The notes beneath the pieces are model-generated. The model did not search any database. It saw only the letters and a list, made by a program, of their open reading frames with translations, and was not told the origin of the DNA. The position numbers and the translations under genes are program-made. DNA of 64,000 bases, taken from positions 32,589 to 96,588 of the forward strand of contig JBGVQN010000001.1 in the NCBI GenBank assembly GCA_045127535.1, read 5' to 3'. This DNA is from UBA2942 sp045127535. Lineage in GTDB: Bacteria > Bacillota > Clostridia > Lachnospirales > Lachnospiraceae. Position 1 is the stretch's first letter, and every line of letters starts with the position of its first letter. Positions 46,301 to 54,330 of the stretch are shown in pieces.

Positions 46301-46552
46301 TTAATTAAGTTCATTCATAGCATCCACATAATCCTGTAAACCGTTTTCTTTTAATGCCAGCTTGGCATAGGTAAGCGATGTTTCCTCAGCCAACCAATAC
46401 AGATATACAATGTCATTCGGGTCACCAAAGATAACTTTGGAATTACATTCTTTACAACGGATAACAAGAATGGAGTTCTTGCCAGTATTAACAATGATGG
46501 AGTCCGTAGCAGAATCATACATACCAAATTGAAAATTAAAATTGTTGTTCAT
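46301..46552 (-). CDS. Small hypothetical protein
   Basis: 83 aa, unknown family. It has a CxxC pair (RCKECN) that could bind zinc, in a short beta-rich segment SILVIRCKECNSKVIFGD, then a helical tail (YLYWLAEETSLTYAKLAL). GGAAGGAG precedes the ATG at 46552, which lies inside the end of the upstream mobC-like gene, so the two are coupled. A decayed copy exists at 44.9 kb. Confidence 0.7.
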   Translation of the reverse strand: MNNNFNFQFGMYDSATDSIIVNTGKNSILVIRCKECNSKVIFGDPNDIVYLYWLAEETSLTYAKLALKENGLQDYVDAMNELN

Positions 46553-46916
46553 GGTGGTCTCCTTCCCATAGATATTTTGCACCATCCAGCAGGTCGATAA
46601 TAGCTGAAAGCATATTGGTGTATTCGGTCTGTAATTCCTTAATTTCATCTGAAGAAGGAAGTGTATAAGGGGTTCTGTCGGTTGTGGTAAATGCCTTCTG
46701 CATTTCAAGTAATTGCAGATACAAAGCATTCACAGTTTGCACCAAAGGATATATAGTTTCTTTCTTGCCAACAACGCAGATGCGGTTATAGATGCAGGAA
46801 CGGACAAAGTAATCTTTCTTCATCATTCCACTGGCAATAATCCGAGCTTCGATTTGTTTTCGTTCAGCATCAGAAATTCTGAAGCTGATGGTTGGATTTT
46901 TATGTTGATTGCTCAT
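46536..46916 (-). CDS. MobC-like ribbon-helix-helix protein
   Basis: 126 aa. The N-terminus PTISFRISDAERKQIEARI, then MMKKDYFVRSCIYN, is a ribbon-helix-helix of the type used by plasmid mobilization accessory proteins. The C-terminal half is one long helix. It is unrelated in sequence to the mobC at 27.7 kb. No relaxase is adjacent, so it is probably a leftover of another mobilizable element. A decayed copy lies near 45.0 kb. Confidence 0.75.
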   Translation of the reverse strand: MSNQHKNPTISFRISDAERKQIEARIIASGMMKKDYFVRSCIYNRICVVGKKETIYPLVQTVNALYLQLLEMQKAFTTTDRTPYTLPSSDEIKELQTEYTNMLSAIIDLLDGAKYLWEGDHHEQQF

Positions 46917-47210
46917 GGTAATGCTCCTTTCGTTTGGGCTGTGGCAGCAGGCGGAATAGATAACCTGACAGCCACAGGAATTTATTCATTGTGAGTAATT
47001 AAAAAGTAGATTATATCAAGCCGATGGAAAAATTTTTGGTGCAGATACTGCAACTAATTTGCTACTAAAAGTATTGAAAACGATGTGAAAAGAGCGATAT
47101 TTTGCGAAATAGAAGTGCCAAAAATTCAGGAAATATCAGCATTTATGAGTTGCCGATAAAAACCTCGGGAAGAGTTTGAGTAAATTGGATTTACCATAGA
47201 GAATGTGATT
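46917..47210. other. Intergenic region, no gene seen
   Basis: It holds an inverted repeat CTGTGGC / GCCACAG (46939-46977) next to the mobC-like start, which could be its operator. The rest is AT-rich with no coding pattern that I can name. Confidence 0.4.
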
Positions 47211-47243
47211 AGGCAGATAATCAATGGGATTATCTGCCTTTTT
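47211..47243 (+). terminator. Rho-independent terminator
   Basis: AGGCAGATAATC (47211-47222) and GATTATCTGCCT (47228-47239) form a perfect 12-bp stem with a five-base loop, followed by TTTT. No intact plus-strand gene precedes it directly, so it may be left over from a deleted gene. Confidence 0.8.
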
Positions 47244-47408
47244 GCATTACTTTTTTGGGAAAATATAGGAATGATTTGATAAAAAATAGGGTGAAGATGT
47301 GATTGATTCATACAAGCCGGAGCATGCAGGAGGAAAATCATCTGATAAAGATACTGGTAAGAAAATGCAGCGGCAGATTGAATGAAGTGATAGAGACTTA
47401 CACTATCT

Positions 47409-47483
47409 ATCTCCATCATATCTATTGCTATCTCCATCATTTTGTGTTAAAATGATGGAGATAGCAATAGATATGATGGAGAT
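47409..47483. promoter_or_regulatory. Perfect 35-bp palindromic operator of fic copy 2
   Basis: Bases 47409-47443 and 47449-47483 are exact inverted copies of 35 nt around a five-base loop. Each arm holds two ATCTCCATCAT boxes separated by ATCTATTGCT. The right arm includes the GGAG ribosome binding site of the Fic gene (47478-47481), five bases before its ATG spacer, so the same sequence could act as a DNA operator and as an RNA hairpin hiding the translation start. Confidence 0.9.
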
Positions 47484-47487
47484 TTTA

Positions 47488-48534
47488 ATGCAAAACTATA
47501 ATTACACAAAAAATTCTGAAAAACTGTTGACCCCAGAAATTGTTCAAATGATAGGAAGCATTCATGAACATAAAGGAAAGCAAGAACTGTTTCTGGAAGC
47601 AAATATTGATGAATTAAAAACACTTTTAGAAGTTGCTCTTATTCAAAGCACAGGTGCATCTAACAGAATTGAGGGTATTTTTACAAGCGATAAGCGTTTG
47701 GAAGAGCTGGTAAGTCAGAAGGCGGAACCTTGTAATCGTTCAGAACAGGAAATAGCCGGTTATCGTGAAGTGCTTGCCACAATTCATGAAAGCTATGAAT
47801 ATATTATGCCAAGACCAAATGTGATCCTTCAGCTTCATAGAGATTTGTATTCATATTCTCAAGGAACAACTGGTGGAAATTATAAAAACTCAGACAATGT
47901 AATTACAGAAAGAGATGCGGAGGGCAATCAGAAGGTTCGTTTTATTCCGGTTCCTGCTTTTCAGACTTCTGAAGCAATGGGTGAATTATGTACACGTTTT
48001 TTTGAGGCATGGGAAGCTGACCGTATAGACAAATTAATATTGATACCAATGTTTATTCTTGATTTTCTGTGTATCCATCCATTTAATGACGGTAATGGCA
48101 GAATGAGCCGATTGTTGACACTTCTTCTATTTTATAAAGCCGGTTATATTGTTGGAAAATATGTCAGTATGGAGATGTTGATAGAAAAAACCAAAGAAAC
48201 ATACTATGAAGCATTACGGTCAAGTTCCTTTAGATGGCATGAAGGTGAAAATGATTATGAACCTTTTGTAAGGTATTATCTGGGAATTATGTTGAAAGCA
48301 TATAATGAGTTCGAAAGCAGGGTAGTGCATTTAAAACATCGTAATCTTTCTAAACCAGATAGAATCAAACATGTAATTGACCAGAAGATTGGAAAGATAA
48401 CCAAGAAAGAAATTATGGAGATATGTCCAGATATAAGTAAAGTCACTGTAGAAAGAACACTGACAGAATTGGTAAAGAGTGGATATATTGCAAAGGTTGG
48501 AGCAGGACCATCTACCGGATATATTCGGATATAA
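47488..48534 (+). CDS. Fic family protein, copy 2
   Basis: 348 aa, paralogue of the gene at 45.2 kb. HPFNDGNGRMSR and the inhibitory SNRIEG are both intact, as is the C-terminal winged helix (KITKKEIMEICPDISKVTVE). The N-terminus differs (MQNYNYTKNSEKLLTPEIVQ). The ATG at 47488 has GGAG seven bases upstream within the palindrome; the reading from 47425 would place the operator inside the gene and is rejected. Two copies with different operators could compete or cross-regulate. Confidence 0.92.
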   Translation: MQNYNYTKNSEKLLTPEIVQMIGSIHEHKGKQELFLEANIDELKTLLEVALIQSTGASNRIEGIFTSDKRLEELVSQKAEPCNRSEQEIAGYREVLATIHESYEYIMPRPNVILQLHRDLYSYSQGTTGGNYKNSDNVITERDAEGNQKVRFIPVPAFQTSEAMGELCTRFFEAWEADRIDKLILIPMFILDFLCIHPFNDGNGRMSRLLTLLLFYKAGYIVGKYVSMEMLIEKTKETYYEALRSSSFRWHEGENDYEPFVRYYLGIMLKAYNEFESRVVHLKHRNLSKPDRIKHVIDQKIGKITKKEIMEICPDISKVTVERTLTELVKSGYIAKVGAGPSTGYIRI

Positions 48535-48997
48535 GATATCTTCATTATTTGAAACACAAATGGTGGAGAAGGACGTACATTAAATGTAATATTTGTTTAA
48601 AACACTGTAATGATGCAGCTTTCGCCACTGTCAAATGAATGATCATCAATAATTCAGGATTAGTAAGGCGGTGTATTTATAAAAATGGCGACATGTCGCC
48701 ACTTTTGGAAAGGAAGTAAAAGTGTCAGAGGATTTGGTGAAAGAGACAGATATAGATATCATATTTTCAGATATATCATCTATGATTTTTCATGCAAAAA
48801 ATCGATGCTGTATGAGCGTACTGCAATATCAAAGCAACCGGCAGTATCCATGTAGGACAATACCTGACTAAAATGCCTCCTAAGAAACTGTTAGAAGAAA
48901 CGTTGTCATTGGCAATAGCAAATGCCAGGGAACAGTTGGAACAGAGAGAAAATAGAACTTAATAAAACTAATTAATTGATTATACAAAGGAGACCCC
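48535..48997. other. Intergenic stretch with short coding-like fragments
   Basis: TGGCGACATGTCGCCA (48684-48699) is a perfect 16-bp palindrome. Around 48725-48960 short frames such as SEDLVKETDIDIIFSD and MPPKKLLEETLSLAIANARE look like protein but are broken by stops, so a decayed gene of unknown type is likely. This is the right edge of the accessory island. Confidence 0.45.
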
Positions 48998-50422
48998 ATG
49001 TTCATTTTATCAGCAATCGGATTTACACTAGCCATAAGCTCCAAGTGGGCCTACGATTATTTCGGCCTGTCCTGCTTCGAGCAGATCATATTTCATTTAA
49101 AAGTGCCACTTGAGGGAACCAATCCCCAGGTATTCAAGGATTGGATCCGCCAGTGCCTCTTAAAAGGACTGGTCATTGCCCTGCTGTTAGTGGTACCATG
49201 TATTCTGCCAATTTACAGCAGCTATTATGGAATGATCTGCAAGCTTGTTTTTGCAGTCTGCATTCTATACGGACTGTTGAAAATACAGATCCTAGAATAT
49301 GTGATCAACCAATTCCGCACCACCGATTTATATGAGCAATACTATGTCAATGGAAAGGATGTGCAGATCACTTTTCCGGAAAAAAAGCGCAATTTGATCC
49401 TGCTTTATGTGGAATCCATGGAGACGACATATACATCCAAAGAAAACGGCGGCGGCTATCCAACGGATTTGATTCCGGAGATCAGTGCCCTTGCCAAGGA
49501 GCATTTGAATTTTTCACATCAGGAGAAGCTGGGTGGAGCCCATGTGGTAGCAGGCACAGGATGGACTACTGGAGGGCTGGTGGCACAAAGCGCTGGTGTG
49601 CCATTGTGTGTGCCGCTCAATGGACCCAATTATAAAGAGGGAGTGGAGTTCCTTCCGGGGGCTTATTGTCTGGGGGATATTCTGCAGAAAGAGGGATATG
49701 AGCAGGAATTTCTCATTGGCTCTGATGCGCCCTTTGGCGGCAGGAAGTTTTATTATGATACCCACGGTCAATATAAGATCTTTGACATCAAAGAAGCAAA
49801 AAAGCAGGGAAAGCTTCCGGAGGACTACAGGGTGTTCTGGGGATATGAGGATGAAAAACTGTTTGAATTTGCAAAAGAAGAGGTCAGCAGGCTGTCAAAA
49901 TGTGGAAAACCATTTAATTTTACCATGCTGACTGTGGATACCCATCATCCTCACGGATATGCGGATGGAGGCTACCAGGAGGAATATCCAGAGCGGCTGT
50001 CTAATATCATCAGAGGCAATTCCAAAAAGGTGGGAGCATTTGTAGAATGGTTAAAGGAGCAGCCATTTTATGAGGATACCACGATCTTGATCATTGGAGA
50101 TCATATCAGCATGGCAGCAGAATATATCAACAGTACATATGATAAGAAGTATGACCGTACCGTATTCAATACGTTTATTCATTCTGCGGTGCAGACAGAG
50201 CATCATAAAAACCGCTTGTTTACAAGCTTTGACATGTATCCCACGATTTTAAGTGCAATGGGTGCCAGGATCCAGGGAGACAGGCTTGGGTTGGGTGTGA
50301 ACCTGTTTTCTGGACAAAAGACCATTGCAGAGGAAATCGGTTTAAGCGAGCTGGATCAGGAGCTGCGTAAACAGTCAAAATATTTTAAGGAACAGATTGT
50401 AGGAAGTCATAAAAAAGGGTAG
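48998..50422 (+). CDS. LTA synthase/OpgB-like phosphoglycerol transferase
   Basis: 474 aa. The extracellular sulfatase-fold domain shows metal-binding LLYVESMETTY, the nucleophile threonine in AGTGWTTGGLVAQSAGVPL, TVDTHHPHGY, and LIIGDHISM. The GTGWT context resembles MdoB/OpgB phosphoglycerol transferases. These enzymes move phosphoglycerol from lipids onto glycans or lipoteichoic acid outside the cell. The N-terminus has about three hydrophobic segments, fewer than the usual five, so the membrane part may be shortened. No other cell-wall gene is adjacent. AGGAGA precedes the ATG. Confidence 0.88.
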   Translation: MFILSAIGFTLAISSKWAYDYFGLSCFEQIIFHLKVPLEGTNPQVFKDWIRQCLLKGLVIALLLVVPCILPIYSSYYGMICKLVFAVCILYGLLKIQILEYVINQFRTTDLYEQYYVNGKDVQITFPEKKRNLILLYVESMETTYTSKENGGGYPTDLIPEISALAKEHLNFSHQEKLGGAHVVAGTGWTTGGLVAQSAGVPLCVPLNGPNYKEGVEFLPGAYCLGDILQKEGYEQEFLIGSDAPFGGRKFYYDTHGQYKIFDIKEAKKQGKLPEDYRVFWGYEDEKLFEFAKEEVSRLSKCGKPFNFTMLTVDTHHPHGYADGGYQEEYPERLSNIIRGNSKKVGAFVEWLKEQPFYEDTTILIIGDHISMAAEYINSTYDKKYDRTVFNTFIHSAVQTEHHKNRLFTSFDMYPTILSAMGARIQGDRLGLGVNLFSGQKTIAEEIGLSELDQELRKQSKYFKEQIVGSHKKG

Positions 50423-50725
50423 TGTAAACAGGAGTTGAAAAAGAAAGATGTATTAGTGATTTTCAAAATTGGTATCAGCTGGAGACGGGTAAGAGAATAG
50501 ACAATCAAGATCATTCACAGCAATGGGTTTGAGAACATCCCGGACTTCCTGAGATGGCGTTGCAGAACTATAATATTCCGGAGTGACTGCATCCTGCTGC
50601 GCATATGAGAATTTTGTGAAACAACTACAACAATTCAAAATAATCATTAAAAACATTATGCAAAATCCTAAGTTTACCTTTTCAAAAAATCATGCTAAAA
50701 TAAGTCCCATAAGATTTTAGAGAAC
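50423..50725. other. Intergenic region with coding-like debris
   Basis: Between 50455 and 50640 a plus-strand reading FQNWYQLETGKRIDNQDHSQ followed by a stop, then EHPGLPEMALQNYN, suggests a decayed gene fragment of unknown family. No intact gene is present. Confidence 0.4.
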
Positions 50726-50762
50726 AAAGGCGTTATTCCATTAGGGAATAGCGCCTTTTTTG
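50726..50762 (+). terminator. Terminator before the dehydrogenase gene
   Basis: AAAGGCGTTATTCC and GGAATAGCGCCTTT form a 14-bp stem with one G-T pair and a 4-6 base loop, followed by TTTTTTGT. It is A-rich on the other side, so it may work both ways. Confidence 0.8.
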
Positions 50763-50806
50763 TAAAAAAATGCTCTAAATTTGTTTTATTGTTTGAGGAG
50801 AAGAGA

Positions 50807-51820
50807 ATGAAAATTGGAGTTGCAAAAACTGGTTCTATGGAAGAATTATATGGAAAGAAATATAATTCTGCCTTTTTTGAAAAACTGTGGAAGGAAAGTC
50901 TGGTTGATAAGCTGGATCCTGAAGATGAGGTAGTCTGGCTGGACAGAAGAGAGCTTGCAGATTTAGATCAGGCGGCAGCAGATTTGGATGCAGTCATTGG
51001 TTTGTGGATTGTAGATGACATGATCAATGAGAACCTGCTTACAAATCATCCAAAGCTGAAATACTTGTCCACATTGTCACATGGATTTGGAAGAATTGAT
51101 GGGGAAGCATGTCACAGACATGGTGTGACAGTTACCAATACCGTATATGGAGATGTAACCATAGCGCAGTATGCAATTGCATTGTTATTGGATATTTGCC
51201 ATAACATTGGTGTAAATGACCACTATTATAAACATGAAAAATGGCTGCCGGAAAACAGTGATAAAAGGATGATGGCAAGGACTCCTCAAATTGAGCTTTA
51301 TGAAAAGACCTTTGGTATCATCGGGCTTGGAAATATTGGGTTCTGTGCTGCACAGATGGCAGCTGGCTTTGGAATGAAGGTGATCTCCTACAGCAGACAT
51401 AAGAAGCAGGGAGAAAAATATGATTTTATTGAGCAGGTCAGCCTGGACGAATTGTTAGAGAGAAGCGATGTAATATCCATTCATTGCCCGCTGACAGAAG
51501 AGACCCGGAATCTGATAAATGCAGAGTCAATCAGCAAGATGAAGGATGGGGTAATTCTGATCAATACTGCAAGGGGAGACATCATAGAGGAATCGGCTCT
51601 TGTGGAAGCATTAAACAGCGGAAAAGTGTATGCTGCCGGACTGGATGTAGTAGTGGGAGAACCATTGCAGGCACCATGTGAACTGATGAACTGCAAAAAC
51701 ACAGTGATTACAGAGCATATCGCATGGGAACCCATAGAAGCCAGAATACGAAGCATCAGGCTGGGATGCCAGAACTTCTTAAATTGGAAAGACGGGCATC
51801 CTACAAGTGTTGTGATATAA
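50807..51820 (+). CDS. D-2-hydroxyacid dehydrogenase
   Basis: 337 aa. The NAD-binding motif FGIIGLGNIGFCAAQMAAGF lies around residue 165. The catalytic residues are in LINTARGDIIEESALVEAL (Arg) and the AGLDVVVGEP segment (Glu), with the late histidine in TEHIAWEP. It reduces a 2-keto acid to its D-hydroxy acid, or the reverse; the substrate is unknown. GAGGAGAAGAG precedes the ATG at 50807, which makes the longer reading from 50789 unlikely. An aminotransferase gene follows after 47 bases, suggesting a shared keto acid. Confidence 0.93.
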   Translation: MKIGVAKTGSMEELYGKKYNSAFFEKLWKESLVDKLDPEDEVVWLDRRELADLDQAAADLDAVIGLWIVDDMINENLLTNHPKLKYLSTLSHGFGRIDGEACHRHGVTVTNTVYGDVTIAQYAIALLLDICHNIGVNDHYYKHEKWLPENSDKRMMARTPQIELYEKTFGIIGLGNIGFCAAQMAAGFGMKVISYSRHKKQGEKYDFIEQVSLDELLERSDVISIHCPLTEETRNLINAESISKMKDGVILINTARGDIIEESALVEALNSGKVYAAGLDVVVGEPLQAPCELMNCKNTVITEHIAWEPIEARIRSIRLGCQNFLNWKDGHPTSVVI

Positions 51821-51867
51821 GCATAAATCAGGATAAATTTTTGATAAAGCAGCAGGAGGAAAAGAAA

Positions 51868-52956
51868 ATGGAAGTAAAGAATTTGTTATGTAAAACCTTA
51901 AGAGAAAAGCCAGAAACAAAGCGCGCAAGCCGCAGAATGGGGGCTGTGGATATCAGCAAGCTCATTCGTATGGGTTTAAATGAAAATGTGTTTGGCATGT
52001 CACCAAAGGCAATTGAGGCAATGAAGGAAATTACAGAGGCTGGCAATTATTATCAGGACTGGTCACAGAAGGATTTAAAGTCAGCAATTGGTGAGCATTA
52101 TGGTGTGACTGCAGATTTTATTGTAACAGGCTGCGGTTCCAGTTCCCTGACAGATGCTCTTGGCATTGCCTTTTTAGAACCTGGTGATGAGCTTGCATTA
52201 TGTATGCCAACATTTCCTGCAATTATCGATACTGCACAGATGAATGGTGCAACTCCTGTGATCGTTCCTATGGGAGAAGATCTGAAGTATGATCTGGATG
52301 CATTGTATGCAGCAATAAATGAAAAGACAAAGATGGTATATATTTGCAATCCAAACAATCCAACCGGTACTTATATTGGAAAAGACGCTTTGATGGAGTT
52401 TGCAAAGAAATGTCCTGACCATGTAATTCAGGTATATGATGAAGCTTATATTGAATTTGCAGAAGCACCAGATTGTCTGGAAATGGTAGATGCCATGAAG
52501 GAATTAAAGGATAAGCCAATTATTCTGCTAAAGACATTCTCAAAATTCTATGGTATGGCAGGTATCCGGGCCGGTTATATTCTTGCACAGCCGGAGCTGA
52601 TTGAGTGGCTGAGCAAATGTGGAACCCAGTTTGCACTGTCCAAGGCTTCACAGGCTGGTGCAGCAGAAGCAATGCGGGATTTGGAACATGGCGCTTATGT
52701 AAAATCTGAAGTTGCAAAGTGGCGTAAGTACCTCTCAGAAGAAATGGAGAAGCTTGGATGTAAGGTATATCCATCCCAGACCAACTTTGTATTCTTTGAT
52801 CCACATGTGGATCCCCAGGAGGTTGCAGATAAGATGATGGATCGGGGCATTATGATCAGTGCACAGGCAGGGGCAAACCGTGTGTCTGTGGGCAAACCGG
52901 AACATTGTAAGCTGTATATTCAGTATTTAACAGAGATATTAGAGGAAATGCGCTAG
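51868..52956 (+). CDS. Class I/II aminotransferase (HisC-like)
   Basis: 362 aa, PLP-dependent, fold type I. The family signature GLNENVFGMSPKAIEAM is N-terminal, VYICNPNNPTGTYI carries the PLP-ring contact, YDEAYIEFAE the aspartate, and LLKTFSKFYGMAGIRAGY the Schiff-base lysine; the final arginine region is ANRVSVGKPE. It resembles histidinol-phosphate aminotransferases, but no his genes are near. AGGAGGAAAAG precedes the ATG at 51868. Pairing with the upstream dehydrogenase suggests interconversion of an amino acid and a hydroxy acid via one keto acid; that is inference. Confidence 0.93.
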   Translation: MEVKNLLCKTLREKPETKRASRRMGAVDISKLIRMGLNENVFGMSPKAIEAMKEITEAGNYYQDWSQKDLKSAIGEHYGVTADFIVTGCGSSSLTDALGIAFLEPGDELALCMPTFPAIIDTAQMNGATPVIVPMGEDLKYDLDALYAAINEKTKMVYICNPNNPTGTYIGKDALMEFAKKCPDHVIQVYDEAYIEFAEAPDCLEMVDAMKELKDKPIILLKTFSKFYGMAGIRAGYILAQPELIEWLSKCGTQFALSKASQAGAAEAMRDLEHGAYVKSEVAKWRKYLSEEMEKLGCKVYPSQTNFVFFDPHVDPQEVADKMMDRGIMISAQAGANRVSVGKPEHCKLYIQYLTEILEEMR

Positions 52957-52964
52957 AGTGTGCA

Positions 52965-53212
52965 GAATGAATGAGCAGGAGGGCCGCTTTATTTCTTTTG
53001 CAGGTGGATTGCCAGCTGCGGATGCTTTACCGGGTGAATTGGTAAGTAAGGTTTGTAAATCCTGGTGATACCATTATTGTTGAAAGAATGTTTTCTGAAA
53101 TCAGTTAGAATAACCAGACCAGCATGCGGTTTAGTTATTTTTGCCGTCTGATGAAGATATTGCATATGGGATCGGGCAGGTTAGAAAATTGATGGAAAAA
53201 TATTGTAAATAA
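52965..53212 (+). pseudogene. Second aminotransferase remnant
   Basis: Fragments read RFISFAGGLPAADALPGELV, then NPGDTIIVERMFSE, then PSDEDIAYGIGQVRKLMEKY in shifted frames, with the catalytic centre deleted. They match the start, middle and end of a 2-aminoadipate/MocR-type aminotransferase of ~400 aa. About 80% of the gene is gone. Beyond it, to 53400, I see only AT-rich sequence. Confidence 0.75.
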
Positions 53213-53422
53213 ATCCTAATACCGATATTCTGGATCTGGAGGGGACTCGTTGCCAAACGGGTCTTGGATGTCAGAAAAATACAAAGAGTTCTTGGCGAGT
53301 AGATACGAGATGGATTGTGTATTTGTAATATTGACTATTTGAGGCAGCCGAAAGGCTGCTTCTTTTATTCATGACAACAGAAAATTTTCTAGGTATGTGT
53401 TTTGGTGTATGAAGAAAAAGCA

Positions 53423-53462
53423 TTGACAAACATTTAAACATATGTTTAAATGTTATTATAAT
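53423..53462 (+). promoter_or_regulatory. Promoter with 24-bp palindromic operator
   Basis: Bases 53430-53453 form a perfect 24-bp palindrome with centre AAACATATGTTT, overlapping TTGACA (53423) and close to TATAAT (53457-53462). A TTAAAC at 53434 lies 17 bases before TATAAT. The palindrome would let a dimeric repressor (ArsR-, PadR- or TetR-like) block the promoter of the methyltransferase gene; no such regulator gene is adjacent. Confidence 0.75.
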
Positions 53463-53521
53463 ATTAAATAAATGTTTAATTGTCCATATGAAATAAATTG
53501 TGAAGTAAATTGGAGGTAACT

Positions 53522-54097
53522 ATGTTTTATCAAATAGCATCTATTTTAATATTAGCAGCTTTCTATGTATTTTATTTTGCAAAAATCGCAATCCAAAAGA
53601 AACAGTCAATCAAAACCAATCAAATGGGTATCGGTAATAAGCCCAGGAAAGTAATCCTAATTGAGCGGATCATGAGCCTTGCCACTGTGCTCACATGTGT
53701 TGTGAGTGTATCCAGTATCTTTTTATCAAAACAGTATGTCCTGCCAGCGCTTAGAATTGCAGGAATCGTAATCGGTATCCTTGCAGTGGTATTCTTTGCA
53801 TCAGCAACCATCACTATGAAAAGCAGCTGGAGAGTTGGGATCCCGGAAGAAAAGACATCCCTGGTGACAGAGGGCATATATAAATGGAGCAGAAACCCAG
53901 CCTTTTTGGGCTTTGATTTATTATATTTATCCATGTGTCTGATCTTTTTCAATATCCCCCTGGTGTTGGTATCTGTGTGGGCGGCAGTGATGCTGCACCT
54001 GCAGATTTTGCAGGAGGAAGTCCATATGCACAGGATGTTTGGAGAAGCCTATGACCAGTACCGCAGCCACACCAGCAGATACTTTGGAAGAAGATAG
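53522..54097 (+). CDS. Isoprenylcysteine carboxyl methyltransferase family protein
   Basis: 191 aa, four or five membrane helices. The C-terminal half has the ICMT-family core: LVTEGIYKWSRNPAFLGFDL with the conserved R-N-P, then LQILQEEVHMHRMFGEAYDQYRS, which binds SAM in related enzymes. True prenylcysteine methylation is unlikely in bacteria, so the substrate is unknown. The GGAGG within the TTG-initiated reading places the start at the ATG at 53522. The gene is controlled by the palindromic promoter just upstream. Confidence 0.88.
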   Translation: MFYQIASILILAAFYVFYFAKIAIQKKQSIKTNQMGIGNKPRKVILIERIMSLATVLTCVVSVSSIFLSKQYVLPALRIAGIVIGILAVVFFASATITMKSSWRVGIPEEKTSLVTEGIYKWSRNPAFLGFDLLYLSMCLIFFNIPLVLVSVWAAVMLHLQILQEEVHMHRMFGEAYDQYRSHTSRYFGRR

Positions 54098-54109
54098 GAG
54101 GCAATAAGG

Positions 54110-54190
54110 ATGGAAAAGAAACATTTGCCAATATATGTAGGTGGTCCGTTTTATGGAGTGGGGCTTATGGCAGGGGCAAAGGGAGACTGA
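54110..54190 (+). pseudogene. Short ORF, probable truncated membrane protein gene
   Basis: 26 codons from an ATG with AGGAGG upstream: MEKKHLPIYVGGPFYGVGLM and six more residues. The KHLPIY..GP start resembles another small ICMT-like membrane protein, but the frame stops at once, and the following bases to 54300 look decayed. It may also be a genuine micro-ORF coupled to the gene before it. Confidence 0.4.
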
Positions 54191-54330
54191 AAGGCGATGG
54201 AGGAAGTGAAATCTGCAGGGCAGGAGTACTACGAAACGGATTGGTGTATATTGATATTGAGCAATGGCAAATGAATAGAGTATAATAAGAACCATAAATT
54301 GATTTTACCAAAATAAGAGAAAGGTTGCAT

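Noticed and set aside
47425..47487. Longer start for the second Fic gene
   Set aside because: It would translate the operator palindrome itself; the paralogue begins at the equivalent of 47488 and GGAG precedes that codon.
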